Assembly (NCBI GenBank): GCA_910584745.1
Contig: CAJUDG010000005.1
Location: 182,455-246,454 of the forward strand
From: an uncultured Eubacteriales bacterium
GTDB lineage: Bacteria; Bacillota; Clostridia; Oscillospirales; Acutalibacteraceae
Length of the DNA: 64,000 bases
Reading direction: 5' to 3'
How positions within the stretch are numbered: the stretch's first letter is position 1; each line of letters starts with the position of its first letter. The notes beneath the pieces were generated by a model. The model made no database searches. It saw nothing but the letters and a program-made list of their open reading frames with translations, and had not been told where the DNA came from. The translations under genes were made by a program, and so were the position numbers. This document shows, piece by piece, positions 32,826 to 41,444 of the stretch.

Positions 32826-33776
32826 ATGATAACCAAAAGAGAGCATAATGGGGAAGAAATAGTTATAATGGAGAACCGCCGCCTGAGAGCGGAGATAGCC
32901 CCGGGTGTGGGCGGGCGCGTCGTATCCCTTCAAGGCGTTGAGAACGGATATCAGTACCTGTGGAGGAACGAGGGGCTGCCATTAAAAAGGCTTCCGGCGG
33001 GCAGCGAGTACGATCCGAACTTTTACGGCGGCATAGACGAGCTGCTGCCAAATGATACGCCCGAGGAGTTTAATGGGAGGGAGCTTTTAGACCACGGCGA
33101 GCTATGGACCATGGGGCTTGACTGGAAAACGGAAGGGGACAGCGTGCACCTGTCCGGGACGCTGCCCCTTTGCGGGCTGCACTATGAAAAGACTGTGGAG
33201 CTCTGTGGCGACGAGCCGGAGCTTCTGATGCGCTACCGCCTGACGAACACCACCCGCAGCCGGCAGGAGTTCCTGTGGAAGATACACGCCGCCCTGAATA
33301 TCCAAGAGGGCGACGAGGTGATATGCCCGGCGAAGACGGCGGAGCCCGCCGGGGAGGAGTGGTCAAAGTGGAAGACCGCCCAGCCCTTTGACTGGCCGGT
33401 GGTCCGTGGACAGCGGGCTGATATCGTACCGCCGAGGAATGGGGAAATGGATTTTCTCTATCTGTACGGCCTAAAGGACGGATATATGGGCTGGCGCAGG
33501 CCAAGTGAGGACCTGGGGCTTATGTACCGCTTTGATAAGCGCGTTTTTCCATACTGCTGGTATTTTGCCTCATACGGCGGCTTTTTCGGCCATTACACCG
33601 CCGTGCTGGAGCCCTGCACGGCCATGCCCTTCTCGCTGAGGGAGGCGGCCGCCGCCGGAAGGTGCGCGGCGCTGGAGGCGGGGGAGTCCCTCGAGACGGA
33701 GGTCAGGCTGTATGCGGGCAGCGCCAGAGGGCTTGAGAAGGTCATGGGCAGGCCGTCACCGTGGACGGCGGGCTGA
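32826..33776 (+). CDS. Aldose-1-epimerase-like (galactose mutarotase superfamily) protein
   Basis: A 316-residue protein with the mutarotase-like beta-supersandwich: LRAEIAPGVGGRVVSLQ near 20-36, YGGIDELLPND, and DHGELWTMGLDW. Typical mutarotase catalytic histidines are not obvious apart from DHGE, so it may be one of the DUF4432/DUF5107-like relatives that only bind or turn over unusual sugars. It probably brings the sugar freed by the GH36-like enzyme into the needed anomeric form. GGAGGGAG precedes the start. Confidence 0.68.
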   Translation: MITKREHNGEEIVIMENRRLRAEIAPGVGGRVVSLQGVENGYQYLWRNEGLPLKRLPAGSEYDPNFYGGIDELLPNDTPEEFNGRELLDHGELWTMGLDWKTEGDSVHLSGTLPLCGLHYEKTVELCGDEPELLMRYRLTNTTRSRQEFLWKIHAALNIQEGDEVICPAKTAEPAGEEWSKWKTAQPFDWPVVRGQRADIVPPRNGEMDFLYLYGLKDGYMGWRRPSEDLGLMYRFDKRVFPYCWYFASYGGFFGHYTAVLEPCTAMPFSLREAAAAGRCAALEAGESLETEVRLYAGSARGLEKVMGRPSPWTAG

Positions 33777-33800
33777 CGGTGACCTTCTAGAGGCCACGCC

Positions 33801-34547
33801 CTAGAGCACCCGCTCCAGGCGCTGTCTGGCCTCTGAAAGGGGCTGCTTCATTTGGTCGAGCTCGGCCCTGGTGCGCACGATGGGCACAGAGAGGCTGAGA
33901 CCCAGGTACACGCCGCCGGAGCTGTCCCTTACGGGCACGGCGATGCACTGTATGCCCAGGGAGGACTCCTCCCGCTCGTAGGCGAAGCCTTGGGCGCGGA
34001 TATCCCGCAGCTGCGGCAGCAGGAGTTCGGGGTCTGTGATAGTGCCGGGGGTCATCCGCTGCATGGAGCCCGCGGGATACATTGCGCGGATATCCCCGTC
34101 GCTTTTCCCGGAGAGCAGCGCCTTTCCAAGGGCGGTGGCGTGGGCGGGCAGGCGCTTGCCCACGCTTGAGGACATCTGCAAAAGCGGGGTATTGCCGCAT
34201 TTGCTCAGATAGACCACGTCCTGGCCGTCCAGAACGGCCAGATGCGCGGTCTCGTTTACGGCGGCGGCCAGTTCCCTCAATACGTCCTGGGAGTACAGGA
34301 AGAAGTCGCTGTTTTCAATGAACCTTGAGCCTATCTCAAAGGGCCTCATGCCGATGACGAACCGGCCGTTGGCCCCGCGCTTTACATAGCTCATATTTAC
34401 AAAGGTCATCAGAAGGGAATATGCGCTGCTTTTCGCCATCTGCATATGGGCGCATATTTCCGGCAGTGTGACGCCCTGAGGCTGTGTTGAGATGTATTCC
34501 AGTATGAGAAGGGCTTTTTCCAGCATACGGTGATTTTTGTTTTCCAT
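33801..34547 (-). CDS. IclR-family transcriptional regulator
   Basis: A 248-residue repressor or activator. The N-terminal winged helix (about 1-65: MLEKALLILEYI, GVTLPEICAHMQMAKSSAYS) is followed by the IclR effector domain (LDGQDVVYLSKCGN, GKRLPAHATALGKALLSG, GIQCIAVPVRDSSGGVYLGL). The alanine-rich HATALGKALL segment is the family hallmark. The start at 34547 has GGGAGC upstream; an earlier in-frame ATG would add 13 unrelated residues. It is divergent from the dehydrogenase/dehydratase/aldolase operon and shares an overlapping promoter region, so it is the likely KdgR-like regulator of that pathway. Confidence 0.92.
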   Translation of the reverse strand: MENKNHRMLEKALLILEYISTQPQGVTLPEICAHMQMAKSSAYSLLMTFVNMSYVKRGANGRFVIGMRPFEIGSRFIENSDFFLYSQDVLRELAAAVNETAHLAVLDGQDVVYLSKCGNTPLLQMSSSVGKRLPAHATALGKALLSGKSDGDIRAMYPAGSMQRMTPGTITDPELLLPQLRDIRAQGFAYEREESSLGIQCIAVPVRDSSGGVYLGLSLSVPIVRTRAELDQMKQPLSEARQRLERVL

Positions 34548-34603
34548 GGTAGCTCCCGCCTTTTTGTTATGAGGGTGATAGGGCAAAGGTCTTATTTCCT
34601 CTC

Positions 34604-34632
34604 ATTATACTTGAAAGCGGAAAAATAATCAA
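34604..34632 (-). promoter_or_regulatory. Promoter of the IclR regulator gene
   Basis: Minus strand TTGATT (34627-34632) and TATAAT (34604-34609) with a 17-base spacer. It overlaps the plus-strand promoter at 34611-34640. Confidence 0.7.
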
Positions 34633-34640
34633 CCTAAACT
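34611..34640 (+). promoter_or_regulatory. Promoter of the sugar-acid catabolic operon
   Basis: TTGAAA at 34611-34616 and TAAACT at 34635-34640 with an 18-base spacer. Its -35 box is inside the spacer of the divergent iclR promoter, so one bound regulator or polymerase would affect both. Confidence 0.5.
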
Positions 34641-34663
34641 GAATACGCGATAGGAGGAATTAC

Positions 34664-35698
34664 ATGAAGGCGGCAGTTTGGACAGGCATAAATAAGATCG
34701 AGATAAGAGAGGTGCCAACGCCCTGCCCCGGCCCCGGGGAGGTGCTGGTGAAGGTGCGCTCGGCGGGGGTGTGCAGGACGGACCTGGAGGTGGTCTCGGG
34801 AAAGTTCAAATACGGGCGACCGCCCCATATCCTGGGCCACGAGATAGCCGGCGAGGTGGCGCAGCTGGGAGAGGGCGTAACGCACCGCAGGCTTGGAGAG
34901 CGGGTGGTCATTGAGACCTCCATAGGCTGCGGCCAATGCCCGGAGTGTAAGAGAGGGGACAGGCATCTTTGCGGCAGGATGGAGGAGATAGGCACCGCGC
35001 CCCATCAGGGCGGCTACGCCCAGTATGTAAAGGCACCGGAGGAAAATTTGGTGCCGGTGCCGGACAATGTGAGCTTTGACGAGGCGGGCATATTGGAGAG
35101 CGTCGTCTGCCCCATAGGCGGCCTTATGCGCCTTGGGGTGCGCTTTGGCGAGACCGTGCTGGTGTACGGCGTGGGCCCCGCCGGGATAGGCTTTATCCAG
35201 GGGGCCAAGGCCATGGGCGCGGGAAAGGTCATCGCCGTGGCCAGAAATCAGGAGCGGCTCCAGCGGGCCGGGAAGATGGGGGCGGACCGGCTTATCTGCT
35301 CGAAGACGGAGGACGTTTTTGAAGCGGTGATGGAATACACCGGCGGCCGGGGAGCGGATCTGGTCTGCGAGGCCGCCGGCAGCGGGGCCACCACCCGCTC
35401 GGCCTTTGACTGCGTAAAGCGGGCGGGGCGGGTGATACTGTACGGCCTGCCGCCGGAGGAGCAGTCAAGGGAGTTCTCAAGCCTTGACATTATCATGAAG
35501 CAGCTTGAGGTATACGGAGTCCTGGGCAACCCCCACGTCTGGGAGCCGCTGCTGGGACTGGTCTCTCAGGGGAGGATACGCCTTGGGGAGATGGTGGACG
35601 CCGTCATGCCTCTTGACAGACTGCCGGAGGCATTTAAGCTGATGGGCGACCCGGTAAAGAAGCCCATGAAGATAGTGGTCCACCCCTGGGAGGACTAG
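34664..35698 (+). CDS. Zinc-dependent medium-chain alcohol/polyol dehydrogenase
   Basis: A 344-residue NAD(P)-dependent dehydrogenase. The catalytic zinc ligands are C37 (AGVCRTD), H59 and E60 (LGHEIAGEV); the structural zinc is held by four cysteines in GCGQCPECKRGDRHLC. The Rossmann motif is VYGVGPAGIGF near 165. Within this operon its expected role is oxidising a sugar or polyol at the head of a sugar-acid route; related enzymes act on sorbitol, threonine or L-fucose-like sugars. AGGAGG precedes the start. Confidence 0.88.
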   Translation: MKAAVWTGINKIEIREVPTPCPGPGEVLVKVRSAGVCRTDLEVVSGKFKYGRPPHILGHEIAGEVAQLGEGVTHRRLGERVVIETSIGCGQCPECKRGDRHLCGRMEEIGTAPHQGGYAQYVKAPEENLVPVPDNVSFDEAGILESVVCPIGGLMRLGVRFGETVLVYGVGPAGIGFIQGAKAMGAGKVIAVARNQERLQRAGKMGADRLICSKTEDVFEAVMEYTGGRGADLVCEAAGSGATTRSAFDCVKRAGRVILYGLPPEEQSREFSSLDIIMKQLEVYGVLGNPHVWEPLLGLVSQGRIRLGEMVDAVMPLDRLPEAFKLMGDPVKKPMKIVVHPWED

Positions 35699-35726
35699 AG
35701 AATAATTTACTATAGGAGAAAAGCTT

Positions 35727-36851
35727 ATGATAATAACAGATGTTGAGGCCATCATCGTCAAACAGCACAGCGAGATAGAGATGATAGGCGACGGCAGCCA
35801 GGATACCGTGGTGATTCTCGTGCACACGGAGGACGGGATAACCGGCGTGGCCGAGGTGGACTCCTCCCCCTATGGGGTCAAGGCGGTGATAGAGATGCCC
35901 AGCTCCCATATGGTCTGCCGGGGCCTTCGGGAGATAGTGGTGGGCGAAGACGCCTTTGAGACAGAAAAAATATGGAGGAAGATGTACGAGATGAGCCTTT
36001 ACCACGGGCGGCGGGGCCTTGTCATACACGCCATGAGCGGGATAGACATGGCCATCTGGGACGCCGTGGGAAAGAAGCTGTCCCTGCCCGTGTCAAAGCT
36101 GCTTGGGGGCACGTACAGGGACAAGATACAGGCCTATTGCAGCGTGCTCATGCCTGAGACGGAGAAGGAGATACATGAGCTTGTAGAGCGGCACATGCAA
36201 AAGGGCTATAAGGGCATGAAGCTGGGCTGGGGCGCGCTGGGCCAGAGCTTCGAGAAGGACTTGAAGCTGGTGAAATGGGCGAGAGAGGCCCTTGGGGACG
36301 ACAAGTACCTAATGATAGACGTGGGCATGAAGTGGACGGACGTCAAGGGGGCCGTCAAGACGGCAAAGGCCATGGAGGAGTACGGCGTGCACTGGATAGA
36401 GGAGCCCTTCGCCCCCGACGACCTGGACGCCTATGCCCGGCTTGCCGCCGCTACCTCCATACACATTGCCGGCGGGGAGGAGGTGGGGACCATCCACGAA
36501 TACCTTCAGCTGCTGGACAAGGGCTGCGTGGATATCGTGCAGCCGGACCTTAGCCGCTGCGGCGGGCTTACAGTGGCGAGAAAGCTTGCGGATATCTGCG
36601 AGCGCCGCAGGGTCACGGTGGTGCCCCACGCCTTTAAGACCCACCTGCTCATGGCGGCGACCATGCAGTATATCGCAAGCCTGCCGGACGCCTGGTACGT
36701 GGAGTTCTGCGAACAGGACACGGTGCTCAGGCGGGAGCTGACGTCCACCATGTTCCAGGTGGATGTCGATGGATTTGTGGACATACCCCAGGCCCCGGGC
36801 TTTGGCATAGAGCTCGACTATGAGGCGCTGGAGCGTTATCGGGTGCGATAA
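35727..36851 (+). CDS. Enolase-superfamily sugar-acid dehydratase (mandelate racemase/muconate lactonizing type)
   Basis: A 374-residue enzyme with the enolase-superfamily capping domain and barrel. The K.K-type base motif is GYKGMKLGWG near 160. Metal ligands lie in LMIDVGMKW, WIEEPFAPDD and GGEEVGT, and a late histidine in VVPHAFKTH acts as the second base. This set matches sugar-acid dehydratases such as galactonate, fuconate or rhamnonate dehydratase; the exact acid cannot be read. Its product, a 2-keto-3-deoxy acid, is the substrate expected for the aldolase that overlaps its end. Confidence 0.88.
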   Translation: MIITDVEAIIVKQHSEIEMIGDGSQDTVVILVHTEDGITGVAEVDSSPYGVKAVIEMPSSHMVCRGLREIVVGEDAFETEKIWRKMYEMSLYHGRRGLVIHAMSGIDMAIWDAVGKKLSLPVSKLLGGTYRDKIQAYCSVLMPETEKEIHELVERHMQKGYKGMKLGWGALGQSFEKDLKLVKWAREALGDDKYLMIDVGMKWTDVKGAVKTAKAMEEYGVHWIEEPFAPDDLDAYARLAAATSIHIAGGEEVGTIHEYLQLLDKGCVDIVQPDLSRCGGLTVARKLADICERRRVTVVPHAFKTHLLMAATMQYIASLPDAWYVEFCEQDTVLRRELTSTMFQVDVDGFVDIPQAPGFGIELDYEALERYRVR

Positions 36852-36861
36852 TGGAGGGAGG
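36852..36861 (+). promoter_or_regulatory. Ribosome binding site that decides a TTG start
   Basis: GGAGGGAGG lies directly inside the ATG at 36851, which overlaps the dehydratase stop codon, and 8 bases before TTG at 36869. Translation of the aldolase more likely begins at the TTG. Confidence 0.55.
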
Positions 36862-36868
36862 AAGCGCA

Positions 36869-37783
36869 TTGAAAGAAAAGGTCAGGGAATTTCATGGGCC
36901 GTACGGTATACTGCCCACGCCGTTTTTGCAAAGCGGCGAAGTGGATCACCGGCAGCTGGAGCGCATGGCGGACGCTCTTTGCCAAACGGAGCTGGAGGGC
37001 ATAGTGGTGTGCGGCTCAACCAGCGAATTCGTCATGCTGTCCGTGGACGAGAACAAGGAGATAATGCGCACGGCGGCAGCGGCCATAGGCGGGCGCAGGC
37101 GGCTTGTGTGCGGCGCCACTGCCCCGGACGCCAGGACCTGTCGGGACTATCTCTCATATATGGCGGGGTTGGGCGCCCAGGGGGCTCTGGTCGCGCCGCC
37201 CTACTACTTCCGCTACGGCAGGGACGAGGTCCTGGAGTTCTATCGCAGCCTTGGCCGGGAGGACTGCGGGGTGCCGGTGATAGCCTATCAGATACCGGGC
37301 TTTTCCTCGCCGATACCCCTGAACATAACGGCGGAGCTTATGGGCCTTCCGTGGGTGCAGGGGATCAAGAACAGCAGCGCGAATATCAAGGAGATAATGC
37401 ACCAAATAGATCTGAGAAACGAGCATAGAGAGGATTTTTCCATACTTACCGGCACGGACGACGCACTGGCCCCCTGTCTTTTCGGCGGGTGCGACGGCAG
37501 CTTCACCGCCCTGGGGGCGCTGTTCCCAAGGGCCATTGCGGGGATATACAGGGCCGTGGAGCTTGGGGACAGGGAGGAGGCCCTGCGCCTGCAGGGCAAG
37601 CTCCTGGGCCTTACAAGGCTTGCCGACCGCCTGCCCTTTCCGGCGGGCTATAAGCTGCTGGCGCAGGCGGCGGTGGGGATGGAGACCGCATACCGCCAGC
37701 CCCTTGGCGAGAGGGACAAAACGCGGATGGACGGGATAAAAAGGGAGATGGAGGCCCTTATGCGAGAGAGCGGGGTATGCTGA
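36869..37783 (+). CDS. DapA-family aldolase (2-keto-3-deoxy sugar acid type)
   Basis: A 304-residue class I aldolase of the dihydrodipicolinate synthase family. It has the GSTSEF loop (CGSTSEFVMLS), the catalytic tyrosine in PVIAYQIPGF and the Schiff-base lysine in GIKNSSANI. With the dehydratase it would split a 2-keto-3-deoxy acid into pyruvate and an aldehyde. I place the start at TTG 36869; an ATG at 36851 (18 bases earlier) is the alternative. The kinase gene of locus 2 follows 38 bases later. Confidence 0.85.
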   Translation: MKEKVREFHGPYGILPTPFLQSGEVDHRQLERMADALCQTELEGIVVCGSTSEFVMLSVDENKEIMRTAAAAIGGRRRLVCGATAPDARTCRDYLSYMAGLGAQGALVAPPYYFRYGRDEVLEFYRSLGREDCGVPVIAYQIPGFSSPIPLNITAELMGLPWVQGIKNSSANIKEIMHQIDLRNEHREDFSILTGTDDALAPCLFGGCDGSFTALGALFPRAIAGIYRAVELGDREEALRLQGKLLGLTRLADRLPFPAGYKLLAQAAVGMETAYRQPLGERDKTRMDGIKREMEALMRESGVC

Positions 37784-37821
37784 CATATCCGCCGGAAAAC
37801 AGCGGGAGAGGGGCTGATAGT

Positions 37822-39600
37822 ATGGCAAAGCGAGAGGGCGTAAAGGCAAAAGGGTCCAAAAGGAGCGTGCTGACGGGGATAACCGGGCGAATGTTCCTTT
37901 TGATAATCATGTTCAGCACAGGCATCATGCTGCTGAGCACGGTAGTCCTTACCTTTATCAGCAGCCGGTATCTTTCCCAGAGCCTGAGGGAGCAGCTGGA
38001 CGACCAGACCCAGCAGATAATAAATATCTACGACCAGCAGATGGGCGCGCTCAGCTCCGCAGCGCTGACGGCAAATAACCACAGCAGGATAAAGGCCCTT
38101 ATAAGCGGCTCATACTCGGGCTATGAGGCCTATACAGTCTCCCGGGATTCATATAACTATATCTGCTCTGTCAGCAATATGAACAGCTTTATGAACATGT
38201 ACCTCTTTATACCGGGTCAGAACTATGTGATGGGCTCGTCCACGGGCGACGTGTCCAGCAGCTTCGATATCGCCTCGTCGCCCAGCACGGCCCACTGGTA
38301 TAGGGAGATAGTGGAGAACCACTCCATGGTGAATATCCGCTCGGATTTTATCAAGCCAGTTTCGGGCGGGGAGAGCTCCTTTGCCTATATCATAACCTTC
38401 TACGCCACGGCCGACTGGACGGTAAAAGGGGTCATCGCCGCAACGCTTGAGAAGAACTTTCTGGACGGCCTTTTGCAGGACACCTTCCTGGAGGATAGGG
38501 GCTTTCTGGTCATCATGGACCCCAAGGGGCGTATAGCGTACACCTCCAGCAGTGAGCTTGCGGAAGAAAACTCCGGGATAATCCCCACGCCGGAATATTT
38601 CGAGGACAGGCCGGGAGAGGTGAGGAACAACGGGCTCAACGACTACTATATGTATTCAAACGTGTCAGAACTAGGGGGCTTTCGGTTCATCGCCTTTGCC
38701 GACCGCAGCGAGCTGAACTCCGCCGTGACAAAGCTCCTGCTGACGACACTGCTGTTCTCGTGGCTCATTCTGCTCCTTGTTCTGACCGGGGCCTACGCCA
38801 TCTCAAAGAACATCTCAAGGCCCATCCGGGAGATGACGGCGTTTATCCATCACCTTGAGCAGAACAATTTTAACGGCAGACTGTCCCTGAAGACGGACGA
38901 CGAGATAGGCGAGCTGGCCCGCTCCTTCAACGCCATGCTGGACTCGGTGCAGGAGAACCAGATACTCCGCCGCCAGGCCCAGCTGAACGCCCTGCAAAAG
39001 CAGATAGACCCGCATTTCCTATTCAACACCCTTGAGGCGGTGAAGGCCCTGGCGATACGCCAGGATACTCAGGCGGTGTGCTCGGCGCTGCAGAGCCTTG
39101 GGGATATGTTCCGCTATAACACCAACCGGGACAATAGCTCCGTCACAACGCTGCAAAGCGAGCTCAGGCATATCAGGAACTATCTGCTCATCCAGCGCCT
39201 GCGGTTTGGAGAGAGGCTCTGCTATGAGATACAGGCGCAGGAGGACCTGATGGAGTGTTCGACGCTGAAATTTATCCTGCAGCCCATCGTGGAGAACTCC
39301 ATAAGGTACGCAATGGAGCCAATGGAGTGCTCGTACCTTCTGAGGATAACCGTCCGGGCCCAGGGCGAGGACGTCCTGATAGAGATAGCCGACAATGGTC
39401 CTGGAATAGAGCGGGAGAGGCTGGAGCGCCTGCGGCGTTTTATTGAAAACGAGGGAGAGCAGGGGGACTTCGGCATCGGAATGAAAAACATAGCCCAAAG
39501 GCTGCGGCTGCACTTTCCCGGGCCATACGGGCTGACCATAGACAGCGGGGAGGGCATGGGAACTACGGTGCGCCTCCTGTTTCCGAAAAGGGTGGAATGA
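37822..39600 (+). CDS. YesM-type sensor histidine kinase (locus 2)
   Basis: A 592-residue kinase with a helix near 22-45, an outer dCache-like domain of about 250 residues, a second helix (LLLTTLLFSWLILLLVLTGA near 315), HAMP (SKNISRPIREMTAFI), the His_kinase motif IDPHFLFNTLEAV and the ATPase domain (QPIVENSIRYAM, ADNGPGIERERL, GIGMKNIAQRL). The start at 37822 is preceded by GGGAGAGG; a more upstream ATG at 37777 lies in the aldolase gene. Its 3' end overlaps the regulator gene by 4 bases. It is in line with the catabolic operon rather than divergent, unlike the other two kinases. Confidence 0.92.
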   Translation: MAKREGVKAKGSKRSVLTGITGRMFLLIIMFSTGIMLLSTVVLTFISSRYLSQSLREQLDDQTQQIINIYDQQMGALSSAALTANNHSRIKALISGSYSGYEAYTVSRDSYNYICSVSNMNSFMNMYLFIPGQNYVMGSSTGDVSSSFDIASSPSTAHWYREIVENHSMVNIRSDFIKPVSGGESSFAYIITFYATADWTVKGVIAATLEKNFLDGLLQDTFLEDRGFLVIMDPKGRIAYTSSSELAEENSGIIPTPEYFEDRPGEVRNNGLNDYYMYSNVSELGGFRFIAFADRSELNSAVTKLLLTTLLFSWLILLLVLTGAYAISKNISRPIREMTAFIHHLEQNNFNGRLSLKTDDEIGELARSFNAMLDSVQENQILRRQAQLNALQKQIDPHFLFNTLEAVKALAIRQDTQAVCSALQSLGDMFRYNTNRDNSSVTTLQSELRHIRNYLLIQRLRFGERLCYEIQAQEDLMECSTLKFILQPIVENSIRYAMEPMECSYLLRITVRAQGEDVLIEIADNGPGIERERLERLRRFIENEGEQGDFGIGMKNIAQRLRLHFPGPYGLTIDSGEGMGTTVRLLFPKRVE

Positions 39601-40307
39601 TGATGTTTACTGTGCTGCTTGTGGATGATGAAGAACTGGTGCGCGTCAGCGTGGGATTTTCGGTCTGCGCGGCCATGGAGAACGTGAAGCTGGCCGGAGA
39701 GGCCGCTAATGGCCTTGAGGGGCTCAGGCTGATAAGAGAGACCCATCCGGATATCGTCATCACCGACATCCGGATGCCAAAGCTGGACGGTCTTGAGATG
39801 ATACGCGCCATACGTGAGGAAAACCTGGATGTAGAGGTGGTGGTGCTCAGCGGCTACGCCGATTTTGAGTACGCACGCCAGGCCATGAAATACGGCGTGA
39901 CAGAGTACCTTTTAAAGCCCGTGGAGGCGGACAGCCTCAGGGAGACTCTGGGGGCCTGCGTGGCCCGCATAGCCAAGAGACGGAACCTGGTCTTGGAGGA
40001 AAAGCTCTCAAAGCGGGTGATAGCGTATATCGACGCCCATTACCAGGAGGATATCTTTCTTGACCGGCTGGCCGAGGAGTTCGGCTCCAGCAGCAAGTAT
40101 CTCTCCTCTCTCATAAAGAGCGAGACAGGGAAGAAATTCTCCGTCTATCTTACAGAGCTCAGGATAAGGCGGGCGGAGGACCTTCTTTTGCACACGGAGC
40201 TTGGCATAAAGGAGATAGCGGCCTCCGTGGGCTATGGGGACCAGCGGTATTTTAACCGGATATTCAAAAAGCTCACCGGCAAAACGCCCACCCAGTACCG
40301 GGAGTGA
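39597..40307 (+). CDS. Compact YesN-type response regulator (locus 2)
   Basis: A 236-residue regulator joining a receiver domain (LLVDDEELVRVSVG; phosphorylation site in PDIVITDIRMPKLDGLEM; lysine in YLLKPVEAD) almost directly to an AraC-type helix-turn-helix pair (IFLDRLAEEFGSSSKYLSSL, GIKEIAASVGYGDQRYFNRI, ending KTPTQYRE). It lacks the 200-300 residue linker of the other two YesN proteins here. It overlaps the kinase and precedes the permeases of locus 2, its likely target. Confidence 0.93.
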   Translation: MMMFTVLLVDDEELVRVSVGFSVCAAMENVKLAGEAANGLEGLRLIRETHPDIVITDIRMPKLDGLEMIRAIREENLDVEVVVLSGYADFEYARQAMKYGVTEYLLKPVEADSLRETLGACVARIAKRRNLVLEEKLSKRVIAYIDAHYQEDIFLDRLAEEFGSSSKYLSSLIKSETGKKFSVYLTELRIRRAEDLLLHTELGIKEIAASVGYGDQRYFNRIFKKLTGKTPTQYRE

Positions 40308-40354
40308 CCCTGAAGGAGAGCTTGCAAAAAGGCAAATATATACAAAAAATAGCG

Positions 40355-40400
40355 AAAAAGGCCTCGAATATGGATTTTATCCACATCCGGGGCCTTTTTG
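40355..40400 (+). terminator. Terminator after the locus 2 kinase/regulator genes
   Basis: AAAAAGGCC near 40355 pairs with GGCCTTTTT ending at 40399, with an interior arm around TATGGATTTTATCCACAT. The T run follows directly. The transporter promoter begins 6 bases later. Confidence 0.75.
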
Positions 40401-40405
40401 TCTAA

Positions 40406-40433
40406 TTGAAAATCAACAATGGGGGAGTATAAT
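40406..40433 (+). promoter_or_regulatory. Promoter of the locus 2 transporter operon
   Basis: TTGAAA at 40406-40411 and TATAAT at 40428-40433 with a 16-base spacer. The -10 box is the left half of a palindrome GTATAATTATAC, which could be an operator. Confidence 0.7.
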
Positions 40434-40479
40434 TATACTTAGAAGATGTGCAAACAGACTGAATAAGGGGATGATAAAG

Positions 40480-41427
40480 ATGCAAAAGACCGCGGCGCAG
40501 AAGCTCAGCGCCCGAAAAGAGCGCAGGCGGCTTCTCAAAAAGTACAGGTGGCTGTACCTGTTCGCCTTTCCGGGCGTGGTGGTGCTTATCCTGTTTGCCT
40601 ACCTGCCCATGGTGGGGCTGGTGATGGCCTTCCAGCAGTACGACCCGGTATCCGGCTTCCTTGGAAGCCCGTGGGTGGGGCTTTACAACTTCCAAAGGCT
40701 TTTCAGCACCCCGACTTTCGGGCGGGCCTTTCGCAACACTATCATAATCAGCTCTCTGAAGCTGCTCATATGCTTTCCAATGCCCATTCTGGTCTCGCTG
40801 CTCATAAACGAGCTGCGCAGGGCCAGGGTGAAGAAGACCATACAGACGGTGGTATATATCCCGAACTTCGTCTCGTGGGTCATAGCGGCGGGCCTTTGGT
40901 ACTCGCTTTTGGGCAACTCAGGGGTGGTAAACAATGTGCTTATGAGCCTGGGGCTGGTAAAGGAGCCGGTGATGTTCATGCAGAGCCTTGGGTGGTTCTA
41001 TCCGGTGATACTCTTTACGGACCTTTGGAAGACACTTGGGTACAACACGATATTCTATATGTCCGCCATGTCGAGCATCTCCACCGAGCAGTACGAGGCG
41101 GCCATGATAGACGGTGCAGGGCGCTTGAAGCAGGCCATATACATCACCCTGCCCTCTATCTCAAAGACCATCGTGCTGATGTTCATCCTCCAGGTGGGAA
41201 GCCTGATGAGCGCGGGCTTTGACCAGATGTGGACCATGTCCAACCTGGCCACGCGGGAGCTCTCGGACATACTGGACACGGCGGTTCTCCGAACCCTGAC
41301 CAGCGGCACCATAAACGACCTCTCCGTGGGCGCGGCCATGGGGCTGTTTAAGTCGGTGATATCCCTGGCGCTCTTTATGGTGACAAACTTTCTTGCCGAC
41401 AAATTCGACCAGGGCTCTCTGGTCTGA
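40480..41427 (+). CDS. ABC sugar permease, LplB type (locus 2)
   Basis: A 315-residue six-helix permease (LYLFAFPGVVVLILFAYLPM as first helix) with EAA loop YEAAMIDGAGRLKQAIYITL near 210. The start at 40480 has AAGGGG 9 bases upstream. The frame is open further upstream through the promoter and terminator, which cannot be coding. It precedes its partner by 17 bases. Confidence 0.9.
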   Translation: MQKTAAQKLSARKERRRLLKKYRWLYLFAFPGVVVLILFAYLPMVGLVMAFQQYDPVSGFLGSPWVGLYNFQRLFSTPTFGRAFRNTIIISSLKLLICFPMPILVSLLINELRRARVKKTIQTVVYIPNFVSWVIAAGLWYSLLGNSGVVNNVLMSLGLVKEPVMFMQSLGWFYPVILFTDLWKTLGYNTIFYMSAMSSISTEQYEAAMIDGAGRLKQAIYITLPSISKTIVLMFILQVGSLMSAGFDQMWTMSNLATRELSDILDTAVLRTLTSGTINDLSVGAAMGLFKSVISLALFMVTNFLADKFDQGSLV

Positions 41428-41444
41428 GGAGAGGAGAGAGATGT

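Noticed and set aside
40370..40381. TATGGATTTTAT in the locus 2 terminator loop as a third copy of the shared kinase motif
   Set aside because: Only 9-10 bases match and it lies in a terminator, not upstream of a kinase promoter; treated as chance.
40234..40479. 82-codon upstream extension of the locus 2 LplB-type permease
   Set aside because: It would cross the regulator gene, a terminator and a promoter; the protein family starts at 40480.
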